Origin: a virus
Strand: one strand, 5' to 3'
DNA: 64,000 bases
IMG/VR virus record: IMGVR_UViG_3300030107_003448
Location: 1-64,000 of that record
Position 1 is the first letter of the stretch; each line of letters starts with the position of its first letter. Under the pieces are notes generated by a model. The model worked only from the letters and a program-made list of their open reading frames with translations, did no database searches and was not told the DNA's origin. Positions 54,401 through 62,569 of the stretch are shown here, piece by piece. Both the position numbers and the translations under genes were made by a program.

Positions 54401-57400
54401 AAGTAGGTATATTCCATGCTCTATCAGGTAATATGTGGTCTTCTACACCACCATATAGTGATTGGACAGGCGGCGGCACTCCTGAATCTACCTATTTACC
54501 TAATTTATTAGTTTGTGGAGGAGGAGACCATATAAGTATGGCAGGTTCTTTAGATGTATATTTACCTCCTAGTAATAATCAACAAAGAGGAAATTTAGCA
54601 GGGTGGAATTATGAAATGAATTGGGAGCCTGCTCAAGGCATGCCTAATCTTATTACAGAAATTAATTCTGCTACTTCTTCTATCCGCTATGGGTTTGACC
54701 AAGGGGCTAACGAAGGAAGATATTATGGTAATCATTTTAAAGCACCTACTACTAATTCAACTTCTCCACCATTTTCGCATCCATTCGATTCTCCTGCTCT
54801 TAATTCAGTTCCTGCGAGCACTTCTGTTATACGGACTAGTGGATTTAAATGGCATATGGATGGGGGTTATCATCCCGGTGGACATTGGCTTGATAATTGT
54901 GTATTGAAAAATACATATCAACCTATAGCCAATGCCCCTATTCCTAATAAATTCACTTCTGGAAGCAGTCCCGGTGACAAAGGCACCCCTTATCCTGCTG
55001 CTTTTAGAGTAGGCTCACTTTTAACAGCAGCATATATGAATAGTGATTCTGCACAAGCGGCAAGTGGAGATACTACTGGTAACGATGTAATTTTAATTGA
55101 TGCTACCCGTTGCCAAAACGCAGAAGAATTAGCCACAGTTATATCTTGCGCTATTAATGAATTTCCCGGAAAGGCAGGATTAAAATCATTAGGAGGTACA
55201 TTTTTACCTTCATTCCAAAATAGTCATAAACAAGATAAATATGGGTGGGTTCCACTTCTTGGAGAAAATGCTAGTTACACCGAAGGGACTTCTATACCTA
55301 ATGGTCATGTAACTATAACTAACCCTAATGGAGGAGGTTCGACTGTTATGCCTCCTATACCACGTTATGGTTGGATTAGAACTGTTAGAGGAGGAAACCA
55401 TGGTCCTATAGTCGGAGATTATAGTGCAGGGGCAACAGGAACTTTTGCTCCATATGTTGCTGTAGATTCTACTACTACAGCAGGAGACCTCAAATTTATT
55501 CTTGGAGCAAATGGTGGAGGGCATATGAAATTTTGTGACCCTATTAGCACAACAGCCACTCCTCCATATGTTACTGCCGCTACATTAAACGCTGAATTAG
55601 ACCATGGTGTATATGTTTGGTCTAAAACTGGTAATTGGATTTACAACAATGGTAGACCTACTGGTAGAATGTCTAAGAATGCAGATACTAGTAGTGCTAT
55701 CAACGCTAATAGCCAAGACCATATGTGTCATGTTCATTTTAATGGTCTCACTGATGCAATAGACCGCACTAGACCTATTGGGGCAATAGGCTGGCATGGA
55801 GAAAGATATTCTTATTTAAATAGTTTAATTTTAGATAACGGAGCGCCTGTAGCAGGCACTGCTGTATATTCAGCAGGATTAGGAGCATGGTATAGTGAGT
55901 TAGGTTTTTCTCCTTATGGTTCTATGACAACTTGTAATTCTATAGCAAGTAAAGTATCAAGAAATGATAATCAACAACTTTTCCCTGCACAATGTCCTAG
56001 TGGTTTAAGTTCTCGACATTTAATAGCCGTAACATATGAATCAGAAATGGCTATAGTAGCCAAGGCTATGCAAGATGGTCAAGTGTGTGGTGGAGATTGG
56101 TTGTATAAAGCACAAGCAGTTGGAACAGGTACAACTTCTGCTGTTACCCCTCCTAACACAACCGCAGGCACACGTAAATGGAGTCCTAATATTCAAAATC
56201 TTTCTCGATATACTGCTCCTGCTACAGGAGGACCTAATGTTGAGGCTCAATTCATTAAAGACCAAATCCAACCTTATCAAGCAGGAGTAATAACTGGTCT
56301 TACTATCACTAGTGGAGGAAGTGGGTATAGTGCTGGCACTGCTGATTTAACTGGTGGTTCTGGAAGTGGAGCATCTATTACTTATACAGTAAATTCTGGT
56401 GCTGTTAACGCTATCACGGCTATCGCATCCGCAGGGACAGGTTATCAGATAGGTGATGTGTTAACAGTCGGTGGCGGTGGAGGTAATGCTACAGTTACTG
56501 TAAGCGCTGGTACAGGTTATTGGTCTTCTGAAGTTACCACTACTGCTCATTTATTGCATCCTGTAATTAGTGCAGATGGTGGAGCATCTGAAGGAGTGTT
56601 ATCTACTCCTTGCGCTTCTCCTACAGGCGATTTATTTTGGGAAGAATCTACTGTTGTAGGTAATAGGTTTCATGTAGATGACAATAATTATCGAGTAAAA
56701 TGCACTGAAAATACTGATGCTAATTTTAATGCTGTCGAAGATGATACAGACCCTTGGGGATATTGGAAAGATAAATCAGCAGGGCGTAATTTCAATGTTG
56801 AACATATTGTTTGGAAAAGAATGGATGGCGGAAATCTTACTATGCCTGCTTCTAATGCTCGTGGTTTAGGAGCAGTGCCTTGGTTATGGAGAGGAACTCC
56901 CGGATATGCAGGTAGTTACAAAACAGGAGAGACCATTTATGGTAATTGTAGATTTAGTTTTGAAACTACTAATTCGGCAATGTTCCCAATTATACAAGCA
57001 CAAGAGTTAAGCCATCCTCAATTGGCTGAACAACATCCTTTTGAATTAAGAAATATTTTGATGATACCTAATGAAGATTTACAATTTGAATCTATGGAAG
57101 TAATAGATGATACAGGCCAAACCCACACAATAGAAGGTGGGTCTCCATTAGGTACAATTATTCGTGACTTTGAAAAAATTAGCGATAGAGGCTCAGAAGG
57201 TTTGTCTCCGTCTTTAGCAAATAGTGGATTAGCACCTAATATGAAAATTCAACTACCTCATCCAGATGCTATTCCGGGCAACATAGTAGTTCGTTCTGGA
57301 TTCGATAGAATACAATCATACCAAAATGAAACAATTGGTAGTGGAGGTATGATGCATCCTGCTCAACCAGAACAAGGGGTCAAAGACATGTTTGCAGAAC

Positions 57401-60400
57401 CAGATAGTGCACTTGGTCCAAGGACGTGGCCTACATGGGAAAATAAAGGATGGGAACATATTTCTCAAGATGCAGATGATGTTAGTATAGAAGCAGGTAA
57501 AACTAGATTATCTTTCCCAGACACCCATAGTCAAGGCTGGCCGAATCATACTAATGATAATCCTTTAGAAACAGCATATGAACAACACGATAGAACTCTA
57601 TATTTCCATATTACTAAAATGGGTCACACTAGTACAAGCAGAGAGCCTACTTGTATTAGCACCAGCACTGGTATGGTAGAAAGTCAAACTATTACTTATT
57701 CAAGTCATAATGCTTCTGCGGGCACATTAACTGCTAGTGCTACTATTAATGCTAATATATTCAAAGCAGAGACAGGAACTTCTGATAGTAGATATTTTGC
57801 TCGTGTAGAAGATAGCACAGGGCAAGGTGCTGTATTTTCTTTTACTAATACGAGCAGTGCTAATTTTACAGGTGTTAAATTTGAGCCAAACTTTGAAACA
57901 TTTATAGCAGGTAAAACAGGATTAACTATCAAGCCTTCTTATTATGTACCTGCTGGTTCTACTAGATTTTTTGCTGCTAGAAGATTAAGAGACCACTGTG
58001 AAATTTCTGGTAATAGTCCAGATATGAGAAAATTACCATGGCATACAATCATTAATGACGCTGCTGATGCGTTTTCTGCTATAATTGTACCAGAAACCAT
58101 GATGACTCCTATGCCTATTCCAAGAATGGGCCACCATTATGTGACACCTACTATGTCTTTTATGCCGGGGCATTTTACTCATCCGTTTTATGAAAATGCT
58201 TTTTCATTACAATTTGGTTGTAGCAATGCTAATGTTTCTCCTGAAGAAGACAAATATACACAAAGCGCTTTAGACCCAGACACAGGAGTACATCCTGTCA
58301 TTAATAATATATCTACACATAATCCTTTAGTTTGGTTTTCAACTCCTTCTAGTCCTTATCGTCCTAGTGATATACATGGAGGAGCATTTACATTACTTAC
58401 GGAAACTAAAGTAGCCTACGATGGATATGGAATTGCTGCTTCTAAAGGAGATGCAGGAACAGAAAATGCTACAGGCCGACATATATTATATTTAGAAGCG
58501 GCTTCGTCTTATAGTTTAAAATCACATTTCCCCGACCCTATGGAAGTAGGTGCATATCAAATCATAATTCAACCTAATGTGCACAAACAACAATTACAAG
58601 GGTTTCATAATAATCATGGCACAGCCACTAAAGGTCCTGATGAAGGAGGGACTAAAGTAGTAGAGTTAACTGGTCAACAAGTCAATTTGGTAGTAGGTAT
58701 TTCCCATGACCCGGGAGGCACTGTGAACCCAGATGGTAGTATAGCCTTATTGTTAGCAGAAGCAACCATGGCTGATACTCGTGGGTGTGAAATTTTTATC
58801 AACGAAGTCATGTTAGATTTCAGTCCAGATTCTGGAGAACAATTTACTAATATTCCTCCGTTGGGATTATACAATCCATTAGGTGTAAATGAAAATACAT
58901 CACCGCCTTTCTCAAGAAAGAGCCTTCCATATAGACCGGGAACTTTTGATAGGGCTACTCCGGGATATACTATTACCGTTCCTTGGTGGGCTATTTTACA
59001 TAGAGAAAGACCACCAGCGCCCGGCGCTTCTGCTAATACAACTGCTGGATTTAGGCATTTAGAATGGCATAAGCCAGATGATTATTATCAATTTTGTAGA
59101 GCGACATATGGGGCAATAGGAGCGCAGATTACTTTAGCGGGTTACCCTTCTTTATATGCAGATACATATGCCCCACATCAAAATTTACGTAGTTTAAATC
59201 CTCATTGTAAAGTATTGAGTGCTACATTAGATAGTGGTAGTGGTATTGGAGGAGTAGGCACAATCGTTGTCGACAATAATGAAACATTCCCAGTTTATCC
59301 ATATTATGGAGAAATATTAGAATACATAGATTACCTTGGAGTTAGACAACGTGCTACATATGCGACTAGAGATGGTCATTTAGGTTCTAATATAACTAAT
59401 GGTCCTGCTATATTCAAAAATGTAACTGCTCTTACTTTGGATTTTTGGCCTAATATAGTATCAGTCCCTAAAATGAAAGATGGTATTATTAAATTATCAA
59501 GACCTTATGATAATTTTGTTACAGGAGATATTTTCACAAAATCTACTAGCAGTGCTATTACTCGTGTATTACCTCAAACATTACATGGTACAAGAGATAC
59601 TAATAGTCTGCATATGGGAGATGCATATCTATGTTTATGGCACCCTAATTTAGGTAGACCATATACTTTTTATAGTGATAACACAAGTAGAAGTTTCCAA
59701 GTATATGCTGCGGTAGATGCTTCTGTAAATAAAAATCCATACAACGCTCCTCCAGAACATTTTGAAACTATACACTATCATGATTTCTTATACAGTATTA
59801 GTAAAGGTCCTTTCGGCTTCCATATGGGAGCAACTGACCCCGAAGGAGACGGTACATATGCTGAAATGAAAGGGCTGTTAACAGGTACTATTACGGCAGG
59901 TGGTAGTGGACATGCAGCCACAGATGTACTTACTTTAACCGCAGGGACTGGATTCTTAGGCACTTCTGCGACTGTTACAGTTTCTACCGTAAGCACAGGA
60001 GCAGTAACTGCGTTTGCTATAACTACAGCAGGGGCAGGATATTCAGTAGGTGACGTTTTATCACAAACAGCCACTACTGGTAGTGGTTCTAGTTTCCAAT
60101 TAACGATAACTGCTATAGGTTCATTTGATTCAACAAAAGTCCCTCAAGGAGATGCTACTAGACATTACACAGGTTTCTGGCCCGGAGGTAGTCGTGGTGG
60201 TCCGGGAGCAAGTAGATTAGATGGTTATGGATATATCAAAGCGGGGTGGGGAGACAATGATTTCGGTATGGATTGTAAACCTTATGCTTTAGATGGGGGT
60301 GTTGCTGGTGGTATTGCAAGAAGTACCCACGCTACTTTATTAGCAGCAGGCGATAATATACACGGTAGACAATTTTGTTTTGGATATAGATTTGCTGTAA

Positions 60401-62565
60401 GACCTCCGTTCAATAGGCCACGTTGGGCATTAAGTGTAAGAGGAATAGATGAAGCAGGCGGTAGCGCCACTAGTCCACATTTATTAGCAGGTTATGGGCA
60501 TGGTCCTTTTGTTGCTCAAGATAATTTAACAAGCGGGTGGAAAGAAAATGCCCATGCTAATTTAGGCACAACAGATGTAAATTGGAGTGCTACTACTACA
60601 GGTATTCTGGAGAGACAGACACAAGCCAGCGCTATGTTACAGAACGACCAATTAGGTAAACAAGTAAGATATAGTGAAGGTAGGCGTATTACTCGACCAT
60701 TTGGTTGTCCTGTAAGAACAATACGTAATGCTTCTACTATGAGGAAGAAATTCCCGGGCGACAATAGAGGAAAAGATATTGATGAATTAGCCGATGCTCA
60801 TCGTTTCTATATGATAGATTGGTGGGGTAATACTCGTGGTGAAGATGTGCGTAGATTCCCTGCACGTGGATTTGGTATACGCCCTGCTTGGGACCCACAA
60901 GATGTATACACACACGCAGGTAATACTACTAATCCTCAACTCCATGAGACTACTGTTATGTTATATCCTGCTGGTCTTAGTGATTGGTCTAGTGTGGGTG
61001 GAGTTGTTGCGGCGACCATCAGTGCAGGTGGTAGTGGATATAGTGCAGCCACAGCAGCAACAACTGGAGGAAGTGGAACAGGCTGCACTGTTACTTATAC
61101 AATAAGTGGCTCTGCTGTTAATGGTATTACTGCTTTTGCTACAAGAGGAACTGGATATGTAGTAGGCGATGTATTAACTATTTCTGGTGGTGGTGGTAAT
61201 GCAACAATTACAATAACTACTTTAGATGATTATCCAAGTGAACAACAAGGTAATGCTAATTCTGGTAACCAAGTAGGGCTGTCTCCTTCTGATATGAAAG
61301 TAGATTGGTTTAATCCTTTATCTGCACATAGAGTAGGAGATAGAGGGGATGGTAGAGGAGTTAGATGGTCTACTGCATTTAATGAAAATTTATTACAAGA
61401 AATTGATGTGCCTGTATTAACTACTGGTCTAGTAGTTTCACATAGCACAGCAGAGCCCCCATTTGGTACAGGATATTTACGGCCTTCAAATGATATATTA
61501 GGGGCTAAAGAGTTGCCTCGTGGTATTAGTAGTAGATTAGGTATTGCTGAACATGGTTTATTAAAACCAGAGGCTAATGTTAGTGAAAATGTAGAAACAT
61601 TAACTGGCACATTTACTAGTGGTGGTGAAACTTTAGCAGACCCATTCTCTCGTGGTGCACCTCGTATTGGTCTTGATGCTGATACAGTCTCTGAATTAAG
61701 TGGAGGTCAAGAAATAGACCACATAGGTATATCTACACAAGCCTATAGTTTACACACTGATACAGAAGTAGGACAGAGATTATCTATTAGAGGTGCTATT
61801 GATAGTGGAGATGAAAGTGTAACTTTAGATAACTTTGATTTAACATCTTTGTCTTTTGCTACAAATCCTACTAATAGTGTTGTAAGAGTTTCTAATGCGC
61901 ACGCAATATGGGCTTTAGGTGGAACATATATTTTAGAAGCCAAGAGTTATGCTGGTACATTTAATGATGCTGAATGGGGAGAAGGAAGTGCATCTAGTTC
62001 TTCTAACCCATATCAAGATTCTAACCATGACCCTACTACTGGCACAGGAGTTCAAACAAATCGTGCAGATAAAACAATTAGATTCTTAATGAGACCATTC
62101 CGTAGATTAGATAATAGGCATATAGAACTATTTAGACCAAAAGGAATGAACACAGGTCCACAAGTAAATAATGATGGTTATCGTGCTACAGCAGGTGGTA
62201 AATATGGATTGTTTAATTATGATATGCCTAATGCTCGTAGTGGCACAATCAATCCGACTAACCCTCCTTATCAACCATCTTATACATTCAATACTAGTGG
62301 TGTAATTACTTCAACAGGACCAAAAATACCCGGTGCTGATGTATCAACTATGGGCTTAAGCACTACAGTAGGTCGTATTATCATAAGTGAAAATACATTA
62401 GAACACTTTAGGTCTGATGCTCCTCGTAGAACAGCCGTTAAAGACGATGGTTCAAGTGCCACTAGAACAGACTATACAGTTCAACCACGACATAGTCAAA
62501 CATTACATCCGAAAGGTGAATCGGGCACAGATAGTTTTAACACAGGAGACCACAGTGCGGAGTGA
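45463..62565 (+). CDS. Giant 5700-residue tail protein with LamG and GSGY modules
   Basis: A single uninterrupted frame of 17.1 kb, a quarter of the window. Residues about 60-225 form a LamG/concanavalin-like lectin domain (LHTLTIEAWVKP, LLHVVGLISSNKVALFINGT, then IFIGGKGGEF). A VGD module follows (nt 47461-47682). Three GSGY modules (nt 56280-56521, 59872-60118 and 60997-61224) show the ITSGGSGYSAGT and YQIGDVLTVGG patterns seen in phage fibres. The rest is polar beta-rich sequence with many Tyr, Gly, Asn and Thr and hardly any coiled coil. It sits between the distal tail protein and the hub, so it is probably a baseplate or receptor-binding spike. Function of most of it is unknown. Confidence 0.8.
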   Translation: MVVVSKAGHALVLNGISDGIIIPDSHFSHTGIQSERGDFSGPSIDNVALNTQSDTTGIGRLHTLTIEAWVKPDCGGVVLSKDGLFELKVGQVGEPGPAVLTAHMNNPHQNKTIIVASAIKNTGTPRWEGTVFPRHGVDVHGSYNSDASATIATGLNIGHRELLHVVGLISSNKVALFINGTLMAQELLPTGDFMLDFSSSDIFIGGKGGEFRGAIESVHLSRGFDAQILKPDPPIINNNTIAIWRFEEPAEVHNTVYQSGGETAAADGSTKTVSLSTADAQSLIATITGNAYDSTSPSLDLTASPYSSGNYKVMDLVSAPASPTTILVPHTPYNILFNPDGLNLSTKKPNQKPPERLRLLGINGSTGVISVESIHLDFSIAGARRGLLHSKTANVDDHFVLISGDLLIDGGTGQPYQPPHYGSQVIDRTGQMVIDEGNFQYHGLIYSSRMATTTTDSDNPYAVVWPSIDTKFQMGHTGRHTLSIQEGHHYLRQLPTPNNEIIHQSTDASADIAEIYFDASHKGLESVIPINSRLDIYRESLISPVSNIINSSWAFGLVDNGKAEGSGRELLAIGGVGAKTGIGQTIFDYTPFLLKGPIEAPSMSHDFTNYRKHHLRPITKSRIAILSVPSLNDASFVGAGNQIAPFVQIHYNAVDITGQSVGCKDSGVEIDNGGGYTAGTATSMQVSTVDIRTKFVVGDAVFTSNGDLLGVITAIPDGTHFTIGAGTNVAVADNDNLFSINPFLLIEKTVPSADTVLNSTGPVTVYDAILNDLADAAKDTQLYAPGGLITLDTSNSDGQLPDVELESLFQSDPEEGIHNEDELNESLTPQNYSLVHPSDVAKANPQLINAEHTTIAHDAVFHRLVINQQNIDLINQLTESANYFRRNSSITGSGAGGYDIGNTSAASHLNESFDIISARKIDGMESQSKQFLIHPSDRARFSQLTKLNTTNSRPEEPNIVSIQYLMTKTRATSISSQEGSSDRQVEMICTGLIGDAGAIGIDVLGSGAPDSHAIKEVMPGAPVVTVTLGGPGQGAVNTKPTYDPSPFTRLGWNTRKDCGAIITNIAATGGTVAWTVAPLNNASTDLASWGTYCFPRVGRIYLENGAHAAYNAKSGASFTMDGTASGLASSGKYIKPDGTPADGYAEWLVACGLTANSKCNFKVFVDGSFGEDTVCNDGSTINDRMFQTMDSVTHDYQLGTQYASTRSLVEIPIFPDLLFTNTERCINPGPDNSLKLHIDATYTAHNWAPSPVGRRCPSYSPRDRTAFGVSGHKISLQSSLKGAHITGDPYLNGGDLRLPVSNYSLFQNSTTTPTTLGGKNLSTRYFKAFLANGEWATYTTSHSGGYLILTNGPSTDVGKDMSDNFLETVEPGMSIFPGPSLINDNLMPIRDHPTVASAAYEGRSSYYYNRSNVQTQGGNIDYGLRQYVSAIELKAGPRENPHLPKTKNKRARSTVVSWTAGSHLLILDDASDFPLGGTTLLYLNGATHQFQYRVAYIDTSGNEQTAHYKAEAVTGNNIILSSGLYSGSWNPPVGTEIYVKDFHNITANKYPEVIEEIPLSNAWLNPYAAGGLREGDTVWMNMHYTNPHAVEGLFCKSHGVFDESKVHTMFNGGEGLFTTTPRSSIPMENFLIGNTCLETAKNLVQHINQTVTKNFETLGRKKTFTDNTCDTNHTSGLSDGTTTSVRHITHTANSNIVAGLLVSGTGIPDGAYITAINTATCFTISADTSATNTNTTLTFTTPTHAPVAFLDPYQATETFARVLLYDVSQDREFIAMQDLHMQVQTSPQTPKLGSPASYLVSGPAAFDGTPVSANYSTEIDVANGFPSQVKSHSPTAASEYIESAYTHSAHWNQYAPVGLSAGFEHTINSFSCLGDFGHARVKESACCPDTAYLTHAYRQSGAAETSETIYSTTFDTPMGTRVIPSFLCLKGIRNEALDLSQYADTKLQYLPQWTQMDFVRRLTVDLGEIGLREGVTDIEAAINEVVRLINQAGALKGRTHARRPASQYPGETDRLDIDNVGPNPDVSHSDSDASAPHLSADFSATGSTHDPAPFWENSISFASHDRGSHMGYVRAHVGRVVEDSDGNEGYTIVIHSTIPGASGRNFCIWLDNSKGQSAYKPQFLIGHGGRFRNFWCRPDEMTLENMHPAPMPINKDGRPFAPITTLKEILPPEESTDEYVNNLYLGKGVLSTAGASSDGTENANTVGVTGNHQNTVYDESYETQGTESVLVEGLRAGTPALARINFGGMVMAGIPGWSPKAGQWGCGRTGNTRYLAAYGQTTVGGFNYVKYNSSTNGHVPSDDYKDENIGNGNLYGIKLTDHLGRTHIIRFIYSQFEESFTNDLTELPPTIDQEICIWFDDRDVGQGGFTIGRHMLGEGDVCAKSALSVNDEFVGNKWGPYPSPFVGLGVTASTAWDAANTKLTVVLAAPYDTSSALGAHPDILGYMGFPDSGVLQYNGNSKSGVTLSYTSRTHNNENGPHVFYGVTGNGALAHNQAGNITSRINWNTLLTDEIIAAAVEFAINMDDPNSISVTKTRFDCTEMYAADGKKLKDWGLTKNSIRIRAHSKTSRVTPLNCLFEATTAKDWGIHASTILAEHGTAETSETRIPTGYLPATVLNLKTRYYGTNANTATPVVVDSANNVIDTTVWKDNLRGTRFIDTPGDLIIPRIDSPSVEIDGSTHSAGEVQTTNGDSFWHVLRPTSTGGFGERKRIWWNEKEWALVTGSVQSGPRHQFDWPTTAEQAISANWETELTDLGTNAALVYTHTNIEHANEFDGLRLTGNTGGEPLVYFRGARDSVDHEVPLYFGGGFSGVTLDINDGTQNDYSDFYTHPYANGPTGSTGLQNIGEKSTSYCLLDAHAMLAMFPGTPYLDDHKGQNNPPYFNQNSILSHDMAGGAMTHPDGNTRYGAVARGSRSVSKYVPVTVPSPIVLRFSHPHARYHPALFSEGGYQDSDTYSMYVVFGPGQSFPMNNAVSTEPQVGIFHALSGNMWSSTPPYSDWTGGGTPESTYLPNLLVCGGGDHISMAGSLDVYLPPSNNQQRGNLAGWNYEMNWEPAQGMPNLITEINSATSSIRYGFDQGANEGRYYGNHFKAPTTNSTSPPFSHPFDSPALNSVPASTSVIRTSGFKWHMDGGYHPGGHWLDNCVLKNTYQPIANAPIPNKFTSGSSPGDKGTPYPAAFRVGSLLTAAYMNSDSAQAASGDTTGNDVILIDATRCQNAEELATVISCAINEFPGKAGLKSLGGTFLPSFQNSHKQDKYGWVPLLGENASYTEGTSIPNGHVTITNPNGGGSTVMPPIPRYGWIRTVRGGNHGPIVGDYSAGATGTFAPYVAVDSTTTAGDLKFILGANGGGHMKFCDPISTTATPPYVTAATLNAELDHGVYVWSKTGNWIYNNGRPTGRMSKNADTSSAINANSQDHMCHVHFNGLTDAIDRTRPIGAIGWHGERYSYLNSLILDNGAPVAGTAVYSAGLGAWYSELGFSPYGSMTTCNSIASKVSRNDNQQLFPAQCPSGLSSRHLIAVTYESEMAIVAKAMQDGQVCGGDWLYKAQAVGTGTTSAVTPPNTTAGTRKWSPNIQNLSRYTAPATGGPNVEAQFIKDQIQPYQAGVITGLTITSGGSGYSAGTADLTGGSGSGASITYTVNSGAVNAITAIASAGTGYQIGDVLTVGGGGGNATVTVSAGTGYWSSEVTTTAHLLHPVISADGGASEGVLSTPCASPTGDLFWEESTVVGNRFHVDDNNYRVKCTENTDANFNAVEDDTDPWGYWKDKSAGRNFNVEHIVWKRMDGGNLTMPASNARGLGAVPWLWRGTPGYAGSYKTGETIYGNCRFSFETTNSAMFPIIQAQELSHPQLAEQHPFELRNILMIPNEDLQFESMEVIDDTGQTHTIEGGSPLGTIIRDFEKISDRGSEGLSPSLANSGLAPNMKIQLPHPDAIPGNIVVRSGFDRIQSYQNETIGSGGMMHPAQPEQGVKDMFAEPDSALGPRTWPTWENKGWEHISQDADDVSIEAGKTRLSFPDTHSQGWPNHTNDNPLETAYEQHDRTLYFHITKMGHTSTSREPTCISTSTGMVESQTITYSSHNASAGTLTASATINANIFKAETGTSDSRYFARVEDSTGQGAVFSFTNTSSANFTGVKFEPNFETFIAGKTGLTIKPSYYVPAGSTRFFAARRLRDHCEISGNSPDMRKLPWHTIINDAADAFSAIIVPETMMTPMPIPRMGHHYVTPTMSFMPGHFTHPFYENAFSLQFGCSNANVSPEEDKYTQSALDPDTGVHPVINNISTHNPLVWFSTPSSPYRPSDIHGGAFTLLTETKVAYDGYGIAASKGDAGTENATGRHILYLEAASSYSLKSHFPDPMEVGAYQIIIQPNVHKQQLQGFHNNHGTATKGPDEGGTKVVELTGQQVNLVVGISHDPGGTVNPDGSIALLLAEATMADTRGCEIFINEVMLDFSPDSGEQFTNIPPLGLYNPLGVNENTSPPFSRKSLPYRPGTFDRATPGYTITVPWWAILHRERPPAPGASANTTAGFRHLEWHKPDDYYQFCRATYGAIGAQITLAGYPSLYADTYAPHQNLRSLNPHCKVLSATLDSGSGIGGVGTIVVDNNETFPVYPYYGEILEYIDYLGVRQRATYATRDGHLGSNITNGPAIFKNVTALTLDFWPNIVSVPKMKDGIIKLSRPYDNFVTGDIFTKSTSSAITRVLPQTLHGTRDTNSLHMGDAYLCLWHPNLGRPYTFYSDNTSRSFQVYAAVDASVNKNPYNAPPEHFETIHYHDFLYSISKGPFGFHMGATDPEGDGTYAEMKGLLTGTITAGGSGHAATDVLTLTAGTGFLGTSATVTVSTVSTGAVTAFAITTAGAGYSVGDVLSQTATTGSGSSFQLTITAIGSFDSTKVPQGDATRHYTGFWPGGSRGGPGASRLDGYGYIKAGWGDNDFGMDCKPYALDGGVAGGIARSTHATLLAAGDNIHGRQFCFGYRFAVRPPFNRPRWALSVRGIDEAGGSATSPHLLAGYGHGPFVAQDNLTSGWKENAHANLGTTDVNWSATTTGILERQTQASAMLQNDQLGKQVRYSEGRRITRPFGCPVRTIRNASTMRKKFPGDNRGKDIDELADAHRFYMIDWWGNTRGEDVRRFPARGFGIRPAWDPQDVYTHAGNTTNPQLHETTVMLYPAGLSDWSSVGGVVAATISAGGSGYSAATAATTGGSGTGCTVTYTISGSAVNGITAFATRGTGYVVGDVLTISGGGGNATITITTLDDYPSEQQGNANSGNQVGLSPSDMKVDWFNPLSAHRVGDRGDGRGVRWSTAFNENLLQEIDVPVLTTGLVVSHSTAEPPFGTGYLRPSNDILGAKELPRGISSRLGIAEHGLLKPEANVSENVETLTGTFTSGGETLADPFSRGAPRIGLDADTVSELSGGQEIDHIGISTQAYSLHTDTEVGQRLSIRGAIDSGDESVTLDNFDLTSLSFATNPTNSVVRVSNAHAIWALGGTYILEAKSYAGTFNDAEWGEGSASSSSNPYQDSNHDPTTGTGVQTNRADKTIRFLMRPFRRLDNRHIELFRPKGMNTGPQVNNDGYRATAGGKYGLFNYDMPNARSGTINPTNPPYQPSYTFNTSGVITSTGPKIPGADVSTMGLSTTVGRIIISENTLEHFRSDAPRRTAVKDDGSSATRTDYTVQPRHSQTLHPKGESGTDSFNTGDHSAE
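47461..47682 (+). repeat. VGD module in the giant protein
   Basis: Contains GGGYTAGTATSMQV, TVDIRTKFVVGDAVFTSNG, GVITAI and AVADNDNLF. Closest to the 35044 copy in its VDIR-F-VGD part, and to the tail tube copies elsewhere. Confidence 0.7.
56280..56521 (+). repeat. GSGY module 1
   Basis: Reads GLTITSGGSGYSAGTADLTG, then AGTGYQIGDVLTVGG. Type known from tail fibres. Confidence 0.75.
59872..60118 (+). repeat. GSGY module 2
   Basis: Reads GTITAGGSGHAATDVLTLTA, then AGAGYSVGDVLSQTA. More divergent than modules 1 and 3. Confidence 0.65.
60997..61224 (+). repeat. GSGY module 3
   Basis: Reads ATISAGGSGYSAATAATTGG, then RGTGYVVGDVLTISGG. Nearly the same as module 1. Confidence 0.75.
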
Positions 62566-62569
62566 TAAT

